A stretch of DNA of 64,000 nt from NCBI GenBank assembly GCA_019321725.1, contig CM033115.1, positions 9,620,673 through 9,684,672 of the forward strand, in the 5' to 3' direction. Positions 36,061 through 46,290 of the stretch are shown in pieces (within the stretch, counting starts at the first letter, position 1; each line of letters begins with the position of its first letter). The position numbers and the translations under genes were made by a program. The notes under the pieces were generated by a model. The model was not told the DNA's origin, searched no databases, and worked only from the letters and a program-made list of their open reading frames with translations. The DNA is from Paulownia fortunei (taxonomy: Eukaryota > Streptophyta > Magnoliopsida > Lamiales > Paulowniaceae).

Positions 36061-36600
36061 ATTTTTAAAAAAAAAGTGAAAAAAAATAATTTGAGAGAAA
36101 TGCGAAGTAAAATTAAATATACGTTAGGATGATGTTTTTTTTATTATTAAATGTAATGATGAATTTTATGTGATATGTTTATTTTTGCAAGATTGTGGTT
36201 GGAAAAAAAAATCTTCAAAATTTGTTTGGTCAATTTTTTAGACATTTGTCCTTGAATAATTGGACGCCTCCTTACCTAAAATACATAATTGGACACCTAT
36301 TGACACACATGTGACCAATGCATATATGACCATATATACAATATATATGCATTTTATATTTTTAATATTTTCTTAGGAAGAATTTTTTTGTGTATATATA
36401 TTTTAAATGTTTACTTAGAAATAAGTGTTCTTTATATATATATATATACATGTACATGGCCAATAAATAAAATCTACCTCACAAAATAAAAATCTAAAAG
36501 TTATTTCATTAAATAAATTAGGTTATTTTCTCCGTCACTCAACACACAAACACGGAGCAGAACGCTTTCCCACTATTCCACCGCGCCCCTCTTCTCCAAA
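36061..36600. other. Spacer, nothing recognised
   Basis: AT-rich with a small TA microsatellite at about 36434-36450. The GC content rises just before 36600, where the gene-fragment cluster starts. Confidence 0.5.
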
Positions 36601-36602
36601 AT

Positions 36603-36745
36603 ATGGCCACCGACAAACTCTGGATGAGGCAGACAAGGAGCCCTGCCATGAATCATATGAAGAAAGTGATTCTGACCGGAAGCGAAGAAGAGGAAGGCAC
36701 CGCATTGCTGCCTGCGAAGAAACCCAAGTTCAGTGGGGGAATCTG
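36603..36745 (+). other. GC-richer segment with short open frame, unidentified
   Basis: From an ATG at 36603 a frame of about 47 codons reads MATDKLWMRQTRSPAMNHMK and ends at a TGA near 36745. Another frame gives an acidic-basic stretch, ESYEESDSDRKRRRGRH. Composition unlike the surroundings suggests an old exon or leader. I do not recognise it. Confidence 0.3.
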
Positions 36746-36841
36746 ATTCAAGAAAGGGGCCGTTGAAAAAACAAATACTCGAATCTGCCTCTTTCTTGAA
36801 TTCAAGGGTCGGCCATTTTTCTCACACAATGAAACATTGAA

Positions 36842-36903
36842 ATGGGAAGAGGGAAGTTCAAGGCAAGCCCACTGGCCGCCGCCATTTCTCCACCCCTGAA
36901 GAG
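36842..36903 (+). pseudogene. First exon of a PDAP1-like gene, copy 1
   Basis: The 62-nt exon runs from ATG to a perfect donor GAAGAG|GTAAG. It starts MGRGKFK, and after a one-base frame change reads GKPTGRRHFSTPEE. Together these are the conserved N-terminus of plant homologues of the 28-kDa heat- and acid-stable phosphoprotein (PDAP1/PAP1 family), a small charged protein of poorly known role. In the frame as it stands the end is ASPLAAAISPPLKR. No second exon follows, so this is a captured or relic first exon. Family assignment rests on about 20 residues. Confidence 0.7.
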
Positions 36904-37315
36904 GTAAGTTTTCTAATTCAAAAGATTCAATAATTATTTAGGATCTAATCTTGACTTAGGTTCCATGTTTCTGAGGGGAGAGGGACAGTTCTTGAAAATG
37001 ATGCATGTTTCTTGGCTATTTCGTTATGGGTTGCGAATGAATTTTCTGAATTCTTGGAGTTCTATTTTTATGTTTATTTGTTGAGTTGTTATGTATTTTT
37101 ATTTTTATTTGTTTCTAAAATTGTTAGAATGATATATTTTGAGTAGTGTTTATTGAAACAAATAAACACTACTCAAAATACTCGAATTTTGAGAAACCCA
37201 AGTTCAGTGGGGGAATCTGATTCAAGAAAGGGGCCGTTGAAAAAACAAATACTCGAATCTGCCTCTTTCTTGAATTCAAGGGTCGGCCATTTTTCTCACA
37301 CAATGAAACATTGAA

Positions 37316-37377
37316 ATGGGAAGAGGGAAGTTCAAGGCAAGCCCACTGGCCGCCGCCATTTCTCCACCCCTGAAGAG
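37316..37377 (+). pseudogene. First exon of a PDAP1-like gene, copy 2
   Basis: Identical in length (62 nt) and layout to copy 1, with the same frame break and the same GTAAG donor. Because both copies share the lesion, the exon was already frameshifted before the duplication, or the true gene differs here from what I expect. Downstream introns of both copies are alike for over 200 bp and no exon 2 is visible. Confidence 0.7.
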
Positions 37378-37635
37378 GTAAGTTTTCTAATTCAAAAGAT
37401 TCAATAATTATTTAGGATCTAATCTTGACTTAGGTTCCATGTTTCTGAGGGGAGAGGGACAGTTCTTGAAAATGATGCATGTTTCTTGGCTATTTCGTTA
37501 TGGGTTGTGAATGAATTTTCTGAATTCTTGGAGTTCTATTTTTATGTTTATTTTTTGAGTTGTTATGTATTTTTATTTTTATTTTTATTTGTTTCTAAAA
37601 TTGTTAGAATGATATATTTTGAGTAATGTTTATTG

Positions 37636-38232
37636 CTGCTGGGTTTGGAAGCCCGAAGCTTTGCCCATTTAGAATTGTTATTGAAAATCTTTTATACAAA
37701 TACGGTTTGTAATTTAGAATTATAAACCTCAGAACCTTATTACATAATTTCAAATATATCATTTCAATTTAAAGAAAGTCTTTTGTTTTTTGCTTTTTCT
37801 GGTGAGTTTTATATGGGTAAGTATTGAGTATTGGTTAGGGTTTGAATGGTTTTGTGGATTGCTTATTTGCCAGGAAACTGGTGTTTTTGTTCATACTTGA
37901 ATATTAAACTTACAATCTCACAAGTAAGATTAATTGAAGAACATTGCAGAAATTAAATGAGTAAGTTGGGAAGAATGGAGAAATGGAGGGAGGGATACAG
38001 AAGGAATCTAGGAAGAAAGAGAGAAAAATTGAGGAGGAAGCAGAATTAGCAATTCATCATAGCAAATCTAACTGAATACAACAGCAAAATCCCCTAGCCA
38101 ACATAAGATACAATAGTGTTTGTAAGATATGAAATCTTTTACCTCTTACACTGCTATATTCTTATCTACCTAAAGAAATATTCCTTATGTAATCTGACAC
38201 GGTGCTTTTTTCTTCTTTTCTTTTGTGACAAG
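37636..38232. other. Spacer before the tandem exon units
   Basis: No gene recognised. A purine-rich patch with GGAGAAATGGAGGGAGGG lies at about 37975-38040, similar in style to the long purine tracts that follow. Confidence 0.5.
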
Positions 38233-38550
38233 GCTTTGGAGTTTTTTCATATAGATTTTCCGAATGAGGAAAAGTCAACTTGGTTGAAGGACTTGTACGG
38301 AGTACATACGAGACTTTTGTCAGGTATGAACATTTACTGTGTTTAGTGTTATATTCTTTTGTGTCCGAAAAGTACTGATTGTCTTAATCTTTCGGTTATT
38401 AGGATAGAGGCTCTTCATTCAGTTGATATACTTGATAACATAAGAGATGATCCAATAGAGTTTGCTGAATCTCTCTCGATTAATGCAGAAGCAGCTGATC
38501 TTGTTGTCAATGGGATAGTGGTTGAAGCTAAATTCTCATTACATGAAAAG
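38233..38550 (+). CDS. Unknown two-exon gene fragment, copy 1
   Basis: Exon a (38233-38323, 91 nt) has an AG before it and CAG|GTATG after it; exon b (38408-38550, 143 nt) has GGATAG| before it and AAAAG|GTGAG after it. Joined, they give 78 open codons with matching phase, starting ALEFFHIDFPNEEKSTWLKD and containing DPIEFAESLSINAEAADLVV. The fragment lacks a start and a stop, so it is an internal part of a larger protein that I do not recognise. Acidic residues and aliphatic spacing suggest helices. Conservation of frame and splice borders in three copies suggests a real exon pair. Confidence 0.5.
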
Positions 38551-39000
38551 GTGAGAACACATTGGATGATCTGTGAAACAAATAATCTCTATGTTTCTCT
38601 ATCTGGAAGCATGCAATTCACGTGTGAAGAGTTAGTTTGTCGTAATTGACCTACTTAACGTCAATGTTGATCTTGTTCGTATGTCGTATAATTATTTGCT
38701 GAGACTAATGTCTATTAGTTCATATAGTGCTTACGTTTTTCTCAGTTATGTTCGCTGTTTTCATTTTTGACATTGTAATATTTTATCTTTAAACATTTCG
38801 CTTACATATTCATTTTGACATGGTTAACCTTTTATACGGATATTGTACAGTTGTGGTCAAATTTCTAATCTCATAAATTTTCTATGTTAAGTATATGTAA
38901 GAAGGCGAATAAAGGCATGTGGAGTTCATATTCTGCTCTACTATGTTTTTTCATCTAGTTATTACATTGCTTTCTGATTTTTCTTTGCTTTGACTGTGTG

Positions 39001-39420
39001 ACAGCCATGGGAGAGCGAGAGAACGAAAGAAAAAATGGAAGAAGGTAGAGAAGAATTGGTTCTGGAAGAGATAGAAAAGAAAACAAAAGAGAGGAAATGG
39101 TGGTAGCTGAAAATGAAATAAAAACGGTAGCAAAGTGGAGCAGAATTGGTTTGGGAGGAGGTAGAAAAAAAAAGTGAGGAAATGGTGGTAGCAGAAAATG
39201 AAATAAGAAGTGGAGGGAAAGTTTAGGAGAACTTTTTGGAAGGAGCAGAAGAGGAGAAAAAAAAAAGAGGAAATATTGGTAGCAAAAAAAGAAAGAGAAA
39301 AAAAAGGAAGGGAAGAATTTGTTGAGGAGGGGAAATAAAAGAAAACAAAAGAGAAAAAAAAGGAAATGGGAAAGAGAAGGAAGACGGAGAAAAAACCCAA
39401 AGAAACAACACAAAAAAATA
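39001..39420 (+). repeat. Long purine-rich tract 1
   Basis: About 420 bases almost free of pyrimidine runs on +. Inside, a piece ending in GAGGAAATGGTGGTAGC is repeated two to three times at intervals of about 100 bases. The opposite strand gives long Phe/Ser/Leu-rich frames that are artefacts of this composition. Such tracts can form triplex (H-DNA) structures. Confidence 0.9.
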
Positions 39421-39616
39421 ATGTTGAAATGATGTTGATGCTTGGCTCGTACACCAATGACCCCAAGTAGATGCGTCCTGAACACGATGTTGATACCCAG
39501 TGTTTGTAAGATATGAAATATTTTACCTCTTATAGTGTTATATTCTTATCTACCTAAAGAAATACTCCTTATGTAATCTGACAAGGCTCTTTTTTCTTCT
39601 TTTCTTTTGTGACAAG

Positions 39617-39934
39617 GCTTTGGAGTCTTTTCATATAGATTTTCCGAATGAGGAAAAGTCAACTTGGTTGAAGGACTTGTACGGAGTACATACGAGACTT
39701 TTATCAGGTATGAACATTTACCGTGTTTAGTGTTATATTCTTTTGTGTTCGAAAAGTACTGATTATGTTAATCTTTCGATTATCAGGATAGAGGCTCTTC
39801 ATTCAGTTGATATACTTGATAACATAAGAGGTGATCCAATAGAGTTTGCTGAATCTCTTTCGATTAATGCAAAAGCAGCTGATCTTGTTGTCAATGGGAC
39901 AGTGGTTGAAGCTAAATTCTCATTACATGAAAAG
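39617..39934 (+). CDS. Unknown two-exon gene fragment, copy 2
   Basis: Same exon sizes (91 and 143 nt at 39617-39707 and 39792-39934) and same phase as copy 1. Codons stay open across the join. Differences are few: FF to SF at the start, DD to GD in the middle, E to K before AADLVV. The donor after exon b is AAAAG|GTGAAT. Confidence 0.5.
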
Positions 39935-40387
39935 GTGAATTCACATTGGATGATCTGTGAAACAAATAATCTCTATTTTTCTCTGTCTGAAAGCATTCAA
40001 TTCACGTGTGAAGAGTTAGTTTGTTGTAATTGACCTACTTAACGTCAATGTTGATCTTGTTCGTATCTCGTATAATTATTTGCTGAGACTAATGTCTATT
40101 AGTTCATATAGTGCTTACTTTTTTCTCAGTTATGTTCGCAGTTTTCATTTTTGACATTGTAATATTTTATCTTTAAACATTTCATTTACATATTCATTTT
40201 GACATGATTAACCTTTTATACGAATATTGTACAACTATGGTCAAATTTCTAATCTCATAAATTTTCTATGTTAAGTATATTTTAGAAGGCGAATAAAGGC
40301 ATGTGGAGTTCATATTGTGTTCTACTATGTTTTTTCATCTAGTTATTACATTGCTTTTTGATTTTTCTTTGCTTTGACTGTGTGACA

Positions 40388-40805
40388 ACCATGGGAGAGC
40401 GAGAAAACGCAAGAAAAAATGGAAGAAGGTAGAGAAGAATTGGTTCTGGAAGAGATAGAAAAGAAAACAAAAGAGAGGAAATGGTGGTAGCTGAAAATGA
40501 AATAAAAACGGTAGCAAAGTGGAGGAGAATTGGTTTGGGAGGAGGCAGAAAAAAAAAAAAAAAAGTGAGGAAATGGTGGTAGCAGAAAATGAAATAAGAA
40601 GTGGAGGGAAAGTTTAGGAGAACTTTTTGGAAGGAGCAGAAGAGAAAAAAAAAAGAGGAAATATTGGTAGCAAAAAAAGAAAGAGAAAAAAAAGGAAGGG
40701 AAGAATTTGTTGAGGAGGGGAAATAAAAGAAAACAAAAGAAAAAAAAAAGGAAATGGGAAAGAGAAGGAAGACGGAGAAAAAAACCAAAGAAACAACACA
40801 AAAAA
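40388..40805 (+). repeat. Long purine-rich tract 2
   Basis: Copy of tract 1 in the second tandem unit, with a longer A run near 40550-40565 and a slightly shorter one near 40650. Same composition artefacts on -. Confidence 0.9.
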
Positions 40806-41005
40806 ATAATGTTGAAATGATGTTGATGCTTGGCTCGTACATCGATGACCCCAAGTAGATGCCTCCTGAACACGATGTTGATACCCAGTGCTTGTTAAGA
40901 TATGAAATCTTTTACCTCTTATAGTGTTATATTCTTATCTACCTAAAGAAATACTCCTTATGTAATCTGACAATGCTCTTTTTTCTTCTTTTCTTTTGTG
41001 ACAAG

Positions 41006-41323
41006 GCTCTAGAGTCTTTTCATATAGATTTTCCGAATGAGGAAAAGTCAACTTGGTTGAAGGACTTGTACGGAGTACATACGAGACTTTTGTCAGGTAT
41101 GAACATTTACCGTGTTTAGTGTTATATTCTTTTGTGTCCGAAAAGTACTGATTGTGTTAATCTTTCGATTATCAGGATAGAGGCTCTTCATTCAGTTGAT
41201 ATACTTGATAACATAAGAGATGATCCAATAGAGTTTGCTGAATCTCTTTCGATTAATGCAAAAGTAGCTGATCTTGTTGTTAATGGGACAGTGGTTGAAG
41301 CTAAATTTTCATTACATGAAAAG
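41006..41323 (+). CDS. Unknown two-exon gene fragment, copy 3
   Basis: Exon a 41006-41096 and exon b 41181-41323, again 91 and 143 nt, open in the same joined frame. AG and GT borders are kept. Unit 3 ends early because the purine-tract part was deleted. Confidence 0.5.
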
Positions 41324-41756
41324 GTGAGAATACATTGGATGATCTGTGAAACAAATAATCTCTATTTTTCTCTTTCTGAAAGCATTCAATTCACGTGTGA
41401 AGAGTTAGTTTGTTGTAATTGACCTACTTAACGTCAATGTTGATCTTGTTCGTATGTCGTATAATTATTTGCTGAGACTAATGTCTATTAGTTCATATAT
41501 TTGTTGAGACTAATGTTGAAATGATGTTAATGCTTGGCTCGTACACCGATGACCCCAAATAGATGTCTCCTGAACACGATGTTGATACCCAGTATTTGTA
41601 AGATATGAAATCTTTTACCTCTTAGAGTGTTATATTCTTATCTACCTAAGATATGAAATCTTTTACCTCTTAGAGTGTTATATTCTTATCTACCTAAAGA
41701 ATTACTCCTTATGTAATATGACAAGGCTCTTTTTTCTTCTTTTCTTTTGTGACAAG

Positions 41757-42038
41757 GCTTTGGAGTCTTTTGATATAGATTTTCCGAATGGGGAAACGTC
41801 AACTTGGTTGAAGGACTTGTACAGAGTACATTCGAAACTTTTGTTAGGTATGAACATTCGTCGTGTTTAGTGTTATATTCTTTTGTGTCCGAAAAGTATT
41901 GATTGTGTTAATCTTTTGATTATCAGGATAAAGGCTCTTCCTTTAGTTGTTATACTAGATAACATAAGAGATGATCAAATAGAGTTTGCTGAATCTCTTT
42001 CGATTAACGCAAAAGCAGCTAATCTTGTTGTCAATGGA
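41757..42038 (+). pseudogene. Unknown two-exon gene fragment, copy 4, truncated
   Basis: Exon a (41757-41847) keeps length and borders. The acceptor of exon b has changed from GGATAG to GGATAA, and exon b stops after NLVVNG at about 42038. There it runs directly into PARP-type coding sequence. This is the oldest or most damaged copy. Confidence 0.5.
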
Positions 42039-42141
42039 AGGATGATAAGTTACGTGTAATATTTCACCTCTTTCTCGTGACGGTGAACTTCAACTGATTT
42101 GCGAAGTTTCTCCTTACTACTCATTCTCTTATGCATACAAT
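42039..42141 (+). pseudogene. PARP catalytic-domain exon fragment, copy 0
   Basis: The joined sequence begins DDKLR and then, with frame changes, resembles the PARP exon read more fully in copy 1 (CHISPLSRDSE...LLTTH). It is the 3' part of that exon, fused to the unknown fragment. Poly(ADP-ribose) polymerases modify proteins with ADP-ribose from NAD+ in DNA repair and stress signalling. Confidence 0.6.
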
Positions 42142-43160
42142 GGGGTTCCTTCCCTTTCTACTCTTTTTTTCTCCTTTTTTGTCTATCTTCTGCATATTTG
42201 GCATTTAGGATGTGAATAACAATTTTGCTTTGTTAGAGAAGGCTATTATGTTTAATTTGTGTTTATGCTTCTATTTTTGTGATTGTGTTCATGTGCATGC
42301 GATTGCAATTGTGTGCTTGTGTTCTGTGTGTTTGCACGAAATATAAAATTGAAAATTTTCATAATGTGTTGATTGCAAAGTTTCTCCTTACTACTCATTC
42401 TCTTAGGCATACAGTGGATTCCTTCCTTTTCTACTCTTTTTTGCTCCTTTTCTGTCTATCTTGCATTTATGATGTGTAACAATTTTGCTTTGTTAGAGAA
42501 GGCTATGTTTAATTTGTATTTATGCTTCTATTTGTGTGATTGCATTCATGTGAATGCGATTGCAATTGTGTGCCTGTGTTGTATGTGTTTGCACGAAATA
42601 TAAAATTTAAAATTTTCATATTGTGATGATTGCAAAGTTTCTCCTTACTACTCATTCTCTTATGCCTACAGCGGGTTCCTTCCCTTTCTACTCTTTTTTG
42701 CTCCTTTTCTGTCTATCTGCTGCATATTTGGCATTTAGGATGTGTAACAATTTTGCTTTGTTAGAGAAGGCTATTATGTTTAATTTGTATTTATGCTTCT
42801 ATTTGTGTGATTGTGTTCATGTGAATGCGATTGCAATTGTGTGCCTGTGTTGTGTGTGTCTGCACGAAATATAAAATTTAAATTTTTCATAATGTGCTGA
42901 TTGCAAAGTTTCTCCTTACTACTCATTCTCTTATGCCTACAATGGGTTCCTTCCCTTTCTACTCTGCATATTTGGCATTTAGGATGTGTAACAATTTTGC
43001 TTTGTTATAGAAGGCTATTATGTTTAATTTGTATTTATGCTTCTATTTTTGTGATTGTGTTCATGTGCATGCGATTGCAATTGTGTGCCTGTATTCTGTG
43101 TGTCTGCACGAAATATAAAATTTAAATTTTTCATAATGTGCTGATTGCAAAGTTTCAGTT
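42112..43160 (+). repeat. Four tandem copies of a PARP exon-end plus intron unit (about 260 bp)
   Basis: GCAAAGTTTCTCCTTACTAC recurs at about 42110, 42376, 42633 and 42902, and TTTTGCTTTGTTAGAGAAGG at about 42223, 42483, 42751 and 42994. Each unit is the end of one PARP exon (LLTTH...) followed by intron. The next exon, present after the same intron at 44180, 45262 and 46190, is absent here. The same intron sequence recurs singly near 44029 and 45111, and in degenerate form near 46028. Confidence 0.88.
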
Positions 43161-43766
43161 TTTTATGGGGAGTCCCGCATGTTCTCATTTCTAGATAGTT
43201 TACATAATTTTTTTAATTGCTAAGCACATTTGTATTGCTTGTAAAGTTTTTTATCCAAGTTATATTCTCAATCTCTTCCTTATACAAAATGTGATGGGTG
43301 AAGATTATGTGAGCAAACGTTTGTTCATGGAATGGATGATGCTCAAGCTTATGTAGACAACCTTAGTGGTACCTGAATTCGATCGAGTGTTAATTCATTT
43401 CATTACGTTCTATTTTTATACAAATTTTCTTCTTGTATAAGAAAACTATTTAATTAGTGGTGGATTTCTGATTGAAGTAACAGTCAGCTGAGTTTAATAT
43501 CTATTTTCCACAAGTGAACATATATTCTTTATTTGTTTTTTGTTATTGAACGGATTGAGGCATAAAAAATGTTCAAAATTATTAATGGATGAAAACTTCC
43601 GAAAGTGTGGAGAGGTGGTGCGTTTAAAGGATGCCAAACACAGAGAAATGCTCCTGCCTCCTTTCTTCCATTCATTTTTTATCTGTCATCCATTTCTTTT
43701 CATATTTTTTTCTTTTTTCGTTTTTTTTTTCAGCTGTGTTATGGTCTGCTGACATTATTTTTATTG
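43161..43766. other. Duplicated non-coding segment upstream of PARP copy 1
   Basis: Sequence from GGGGAGTCCCG (43167) to about 43440 recurs at 44833-45105. A piece with ACTTCCGAAAGTGTGGAGAGG at about 43594 recurs at 45638, with a possible reading NFRKCGEVVRLKDAKHREML. I do not recognise that reading; it may be a further exon. Confidence 0.5.
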
Positions 43767-44480
43767 GTGAATTTGCTGGAAGCACTCCAGGATATTGAAA
43801 TCACTTCCAGACAAGTTAGTTTTGATGATGATGTTAATAACTCAATTGATGAGAAGGACAAGAAGTTACTTGTCATATTTCACCTCTTTCTCGTGACAGT
43901 GAACTTCAACTGATTGTAAAGTTTCTCCTTACTACTCATCTCAGCATACAGTGGGTTCCTTCCCTTTCTACTCTTTTTTGCTCCTTTTCTGTCTATCTTC
44001 TGCATATTTGGCATTTAGGATGTGTAACAATTTTGCTTTCTTAGAGAAGGCTATTATGTTTAATTTGTATTTATGCTTCTATTTTTGTGATTGTGTTCAT
44101 GTGCATGCGATTGCAATTGTGTGCCTGTATTCTGTGTGTCTGCATGAAATATAAAATTGAAATTTTCCATAATGTGCAGGAATAGGCTCTTGATTTTGAG
44201 GAAGTATTTTATTTTAAAAGGGAAGGACAAATGAAAAAGTATGCAACTTATTAGGCAAAACTCAAGACCAACTTTGGCACTGTGAGTCGTGATGTCTATT
44301 GTTGATGAATTATTTACTGAGATATCAGAGGGTATGCTTACATTTGAAATATTGCTCAGAAGACAGGGATACATATAATATTCTATTTGATACAGGATCA
44401 CGGTTGACCTACTTTGTTGGTATCTTTATTCAAGGATTAAGAATTGCTCCTCCAAGAGTCCCGGAAATAGGGTACATGCC
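43767..44480 (+). pseudogene. PARP catalytic-domain pseudogene, copy 1 (three exons)
   Basis: Exon 1 (43767-43950) reads LLEALQDIEITSRQVSFD, then SIDEKDKKLL and, after a frame change, CHISPLSRDSE and LLTTH. Exon 2 (44180-44281) begins after GTGCAG and reads ALDFEEVFYFKREG, with a TAG in the middle and a deletion at the end. Exon 3 (44396 to about 44477) begins after TACAG and reads [19 protein letters not shown]. These are consecutive parts of the catalytic domain of a plant PARP of the large zinc-finger type. Exon 2 ends TTTGGCACT|GTGAG, so the His codon region is damaged. Confidence 0.88.
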
Positions 44481-45261
44481 TTTCTTGTATTTCTCTATTG
44501 TATCTGTTTGAAGTTTTCATGATCAAGTTTCATGTTTATACTTATTTTTGAAAGCTTTTATGATTTGTAGTTTGGGAAGGGAATTTACTTTGTCCAAAAA
44601 GTTCTCTAAGTTCGATTGGACTAATGCTTCTCAGTGAGGTTCCCTTAGGCGAGGTTTATGGGCAAACCATGTCACAGGTAAAATGAAATCTTTGTTTTTC
44701 CTCTTGATTGTTTTATTCAGACATAGGTCTTCACACTTTTCATTATTTTATTCAAACATAGGTCTTCACTCTTTGGAAGATTGGCTTGCAAATTCCTCAC
44801 TCTTAAAATAGTTGTGCTGTTTAGTTTATTAAGGGGAGTCCCGTTTGTTCTCATTTCTAAATAGTTTATATAATTTTTTAATTGCTAAGCACATTAGTAT
44901 AGATTGTAAAGTTTTATATCCAAGTTTTATTCTCGATCTCTTTAAACAAAATGTGATGGGTGAAGATTATGTGAGCAAATGTTTGTTTTAAGGAATGGAT
45001 GATGTTCAAGCTTATGTAGACCACCTTAGTGGTGCCTGAATTCGGTCGAGTGTTAATTCATTTCATTACATTCTATTTTAATACAAATTTTCTTCTTGTA
45101 TTAGAAAAACAATTTTGCTTTGTTAGAGAAGGCTATTATGTTTAATTTGTGTTTATGCTTCTATTTTTGTGATTGTATTCATGTGCATGCGATTGCAGAT
45201 GTGTGCTCGTGTTCTGTACATCTGCACGGAATATAAAATTTAATCTTTTCATAATGCACAG

Positions 45262-45560
45262 GAATAGGCTTTTGATTTAGAGGAAGTGTTTTAAGGGAGG
45301 GAGAAATGGAAAAGTATGTAACTTATTAAGCAAAACTCAAGAACAACATGCTTCTCTGGCACGGTGAGTTGTGATGTCTATTCTTGATCAATTATTTACT
45401 AAGATATCAGAGCATATGCTTACATTTGGAATATTGAGTAGAAGAGAGTGATGCATATTATTCTATTTGATACAGGATCATGGTTGACCTACTTTGTTGG
45501 TATCCTTAGCCAAGGATTAAGAATTGCTCCTCCAAAAGCCCTAGGAACAGGGTACATGCT
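45262..45560 (+). pseudogene. PARP pseudogene, copy 2 (two exons)
   Basis: Exon 2 (45262-45363) starts after CACAG and ends MLLWH-G|GTGAG, keeping the His-Gly that opens the NAD-binding H-Y-E signature. An in-frame TAA (TTATTAAGC) and a small deletion after GAGGAAGTG break it. Exon 3 (45476 to about 45557) reads [19 protein letters not shown] and GTGYM, close to the family. The exon with LEALQD is missing upstream of this copy. Confidence 0.88.
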
Positions 45561-45790
45561 TTTCTTATATTTCTCTATTGTATCTGTTTGAAGTTTTAAT
45601 AAGCAAGTTTCATGTATATACTTATTAATGGCTGAAAACTTCCGAAAGTGTGGAGAGGTGGTGTGTTTAAAGGACTCCAAACACGTAGAAATGCTCCTGC
45701 CTCCTTTCTTCCGTTCATTTTACTCTCTGTCATCCATTTCTTATTATTTTTTTTCAGCAGTGTAATAGTCTGCTTGCATTATTTTTCTAG

Positions 45791-46290
45791 GTGAATTGCT
45801 GGAAGCACTCTTCCAGACTAGTTAGTTTTGATGCTGATGGCAATGACTTATTGATGAGAAGTACAAGAAGTTCCATGTCACATTTCTCCTCTTTCTCGTG
45901 ACAATGAAGTTCAACTGATTGCAAATTATCTCCTTACTACTCATGCTCCTATGCATATAGTGAGTTCCTTTTCCTTTCTACTCTTTTTCTGTCTATCTTT
46001 CAGCATATTTGGCATTTAGGATGTCAACAACGAATGTGCTTAGTTAGTGATGGCTATTCTGTTTAATTTGTATTTATGCTTCCATTTTTATGATGTGTTC
46101 GTGAGCATGTCTGCAGTTGTGTGCCTGTGTATTGTATATCTGCACGAACTATAAGTTCTAAATTTTTCATTATTTGCAGGAATGGACTCTTGGTTTAGAG
46201 GAAGTATTTTCTCTTGAAAGGGAAGAAGATATGGACAAGTATGCAACTTATTAAGCAAAACTCAAAAACAACATGCTTCTCTGGCAGGTC
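45791..46290 (+). pseudogene. PARP pseudogene, copy 3 (two exons)
   Basis: Exon 1 (45791-45959) follows TTTTCTAG and lost about 20 bases after GGAAGCACTC; it ends TTHAPMHI|GTGAG, the best-kept version of this border. Exon 2 (46190-46287) reads WTLGLEEVFSLEREEDMDKY and MLLW, followed by CAG|GTC where copy 2 has CACG|GTGAG, so the catalytic His is lost. A TAA occurs at the same place as in copies 1 and 2 (TAG in copy 1). Confidence 0.88.

Larger units (their letters stand above)
36718..37635 (+). repeat. Tandem duplication of about 440 bp carrying the PDAP1-like exon
   Basis: 36718-37150 and 37194-37635 are nearly identical, from GAAACCCAAGTTCAGTGG to GATATATTTTGAGTA. They are joined by a short hairpin-forming spacer (37135-37180). 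Confidence 0.95.
38115..42045 (+). repeat. Four tandem units carrying an unknown two-exon segment
   Basis: The unit start GTTTGTAAGATATGAAAT recurs at about 38117, 39502, 40890 and 41595, giving lengths of about 1385, 1388 and 705 bp; the fourth unit is cut at about 42038. The third unit lacks the 650 or so bases with the purine tract. A 55-bp piece at 41600 is repeated again at 41648. Copies 1-3 differ by only a few percent. Confidence 0.92.

Noticed and set aside
38951..40873. Long Phe/Leu/Ser-rich frames on - (171-176 codons)
   Set aside because: They are antisense of purine-rich tracts, occur in two frames at once and have no domain; composition artefact.
44380..44420. Apparent aspartic-protease motif FDTGS before RLTYF
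   Set aside because: FDT comes from intron sequence ending in TACAG; the exon starts at the Gly-Ser codons and belongs to PARP.
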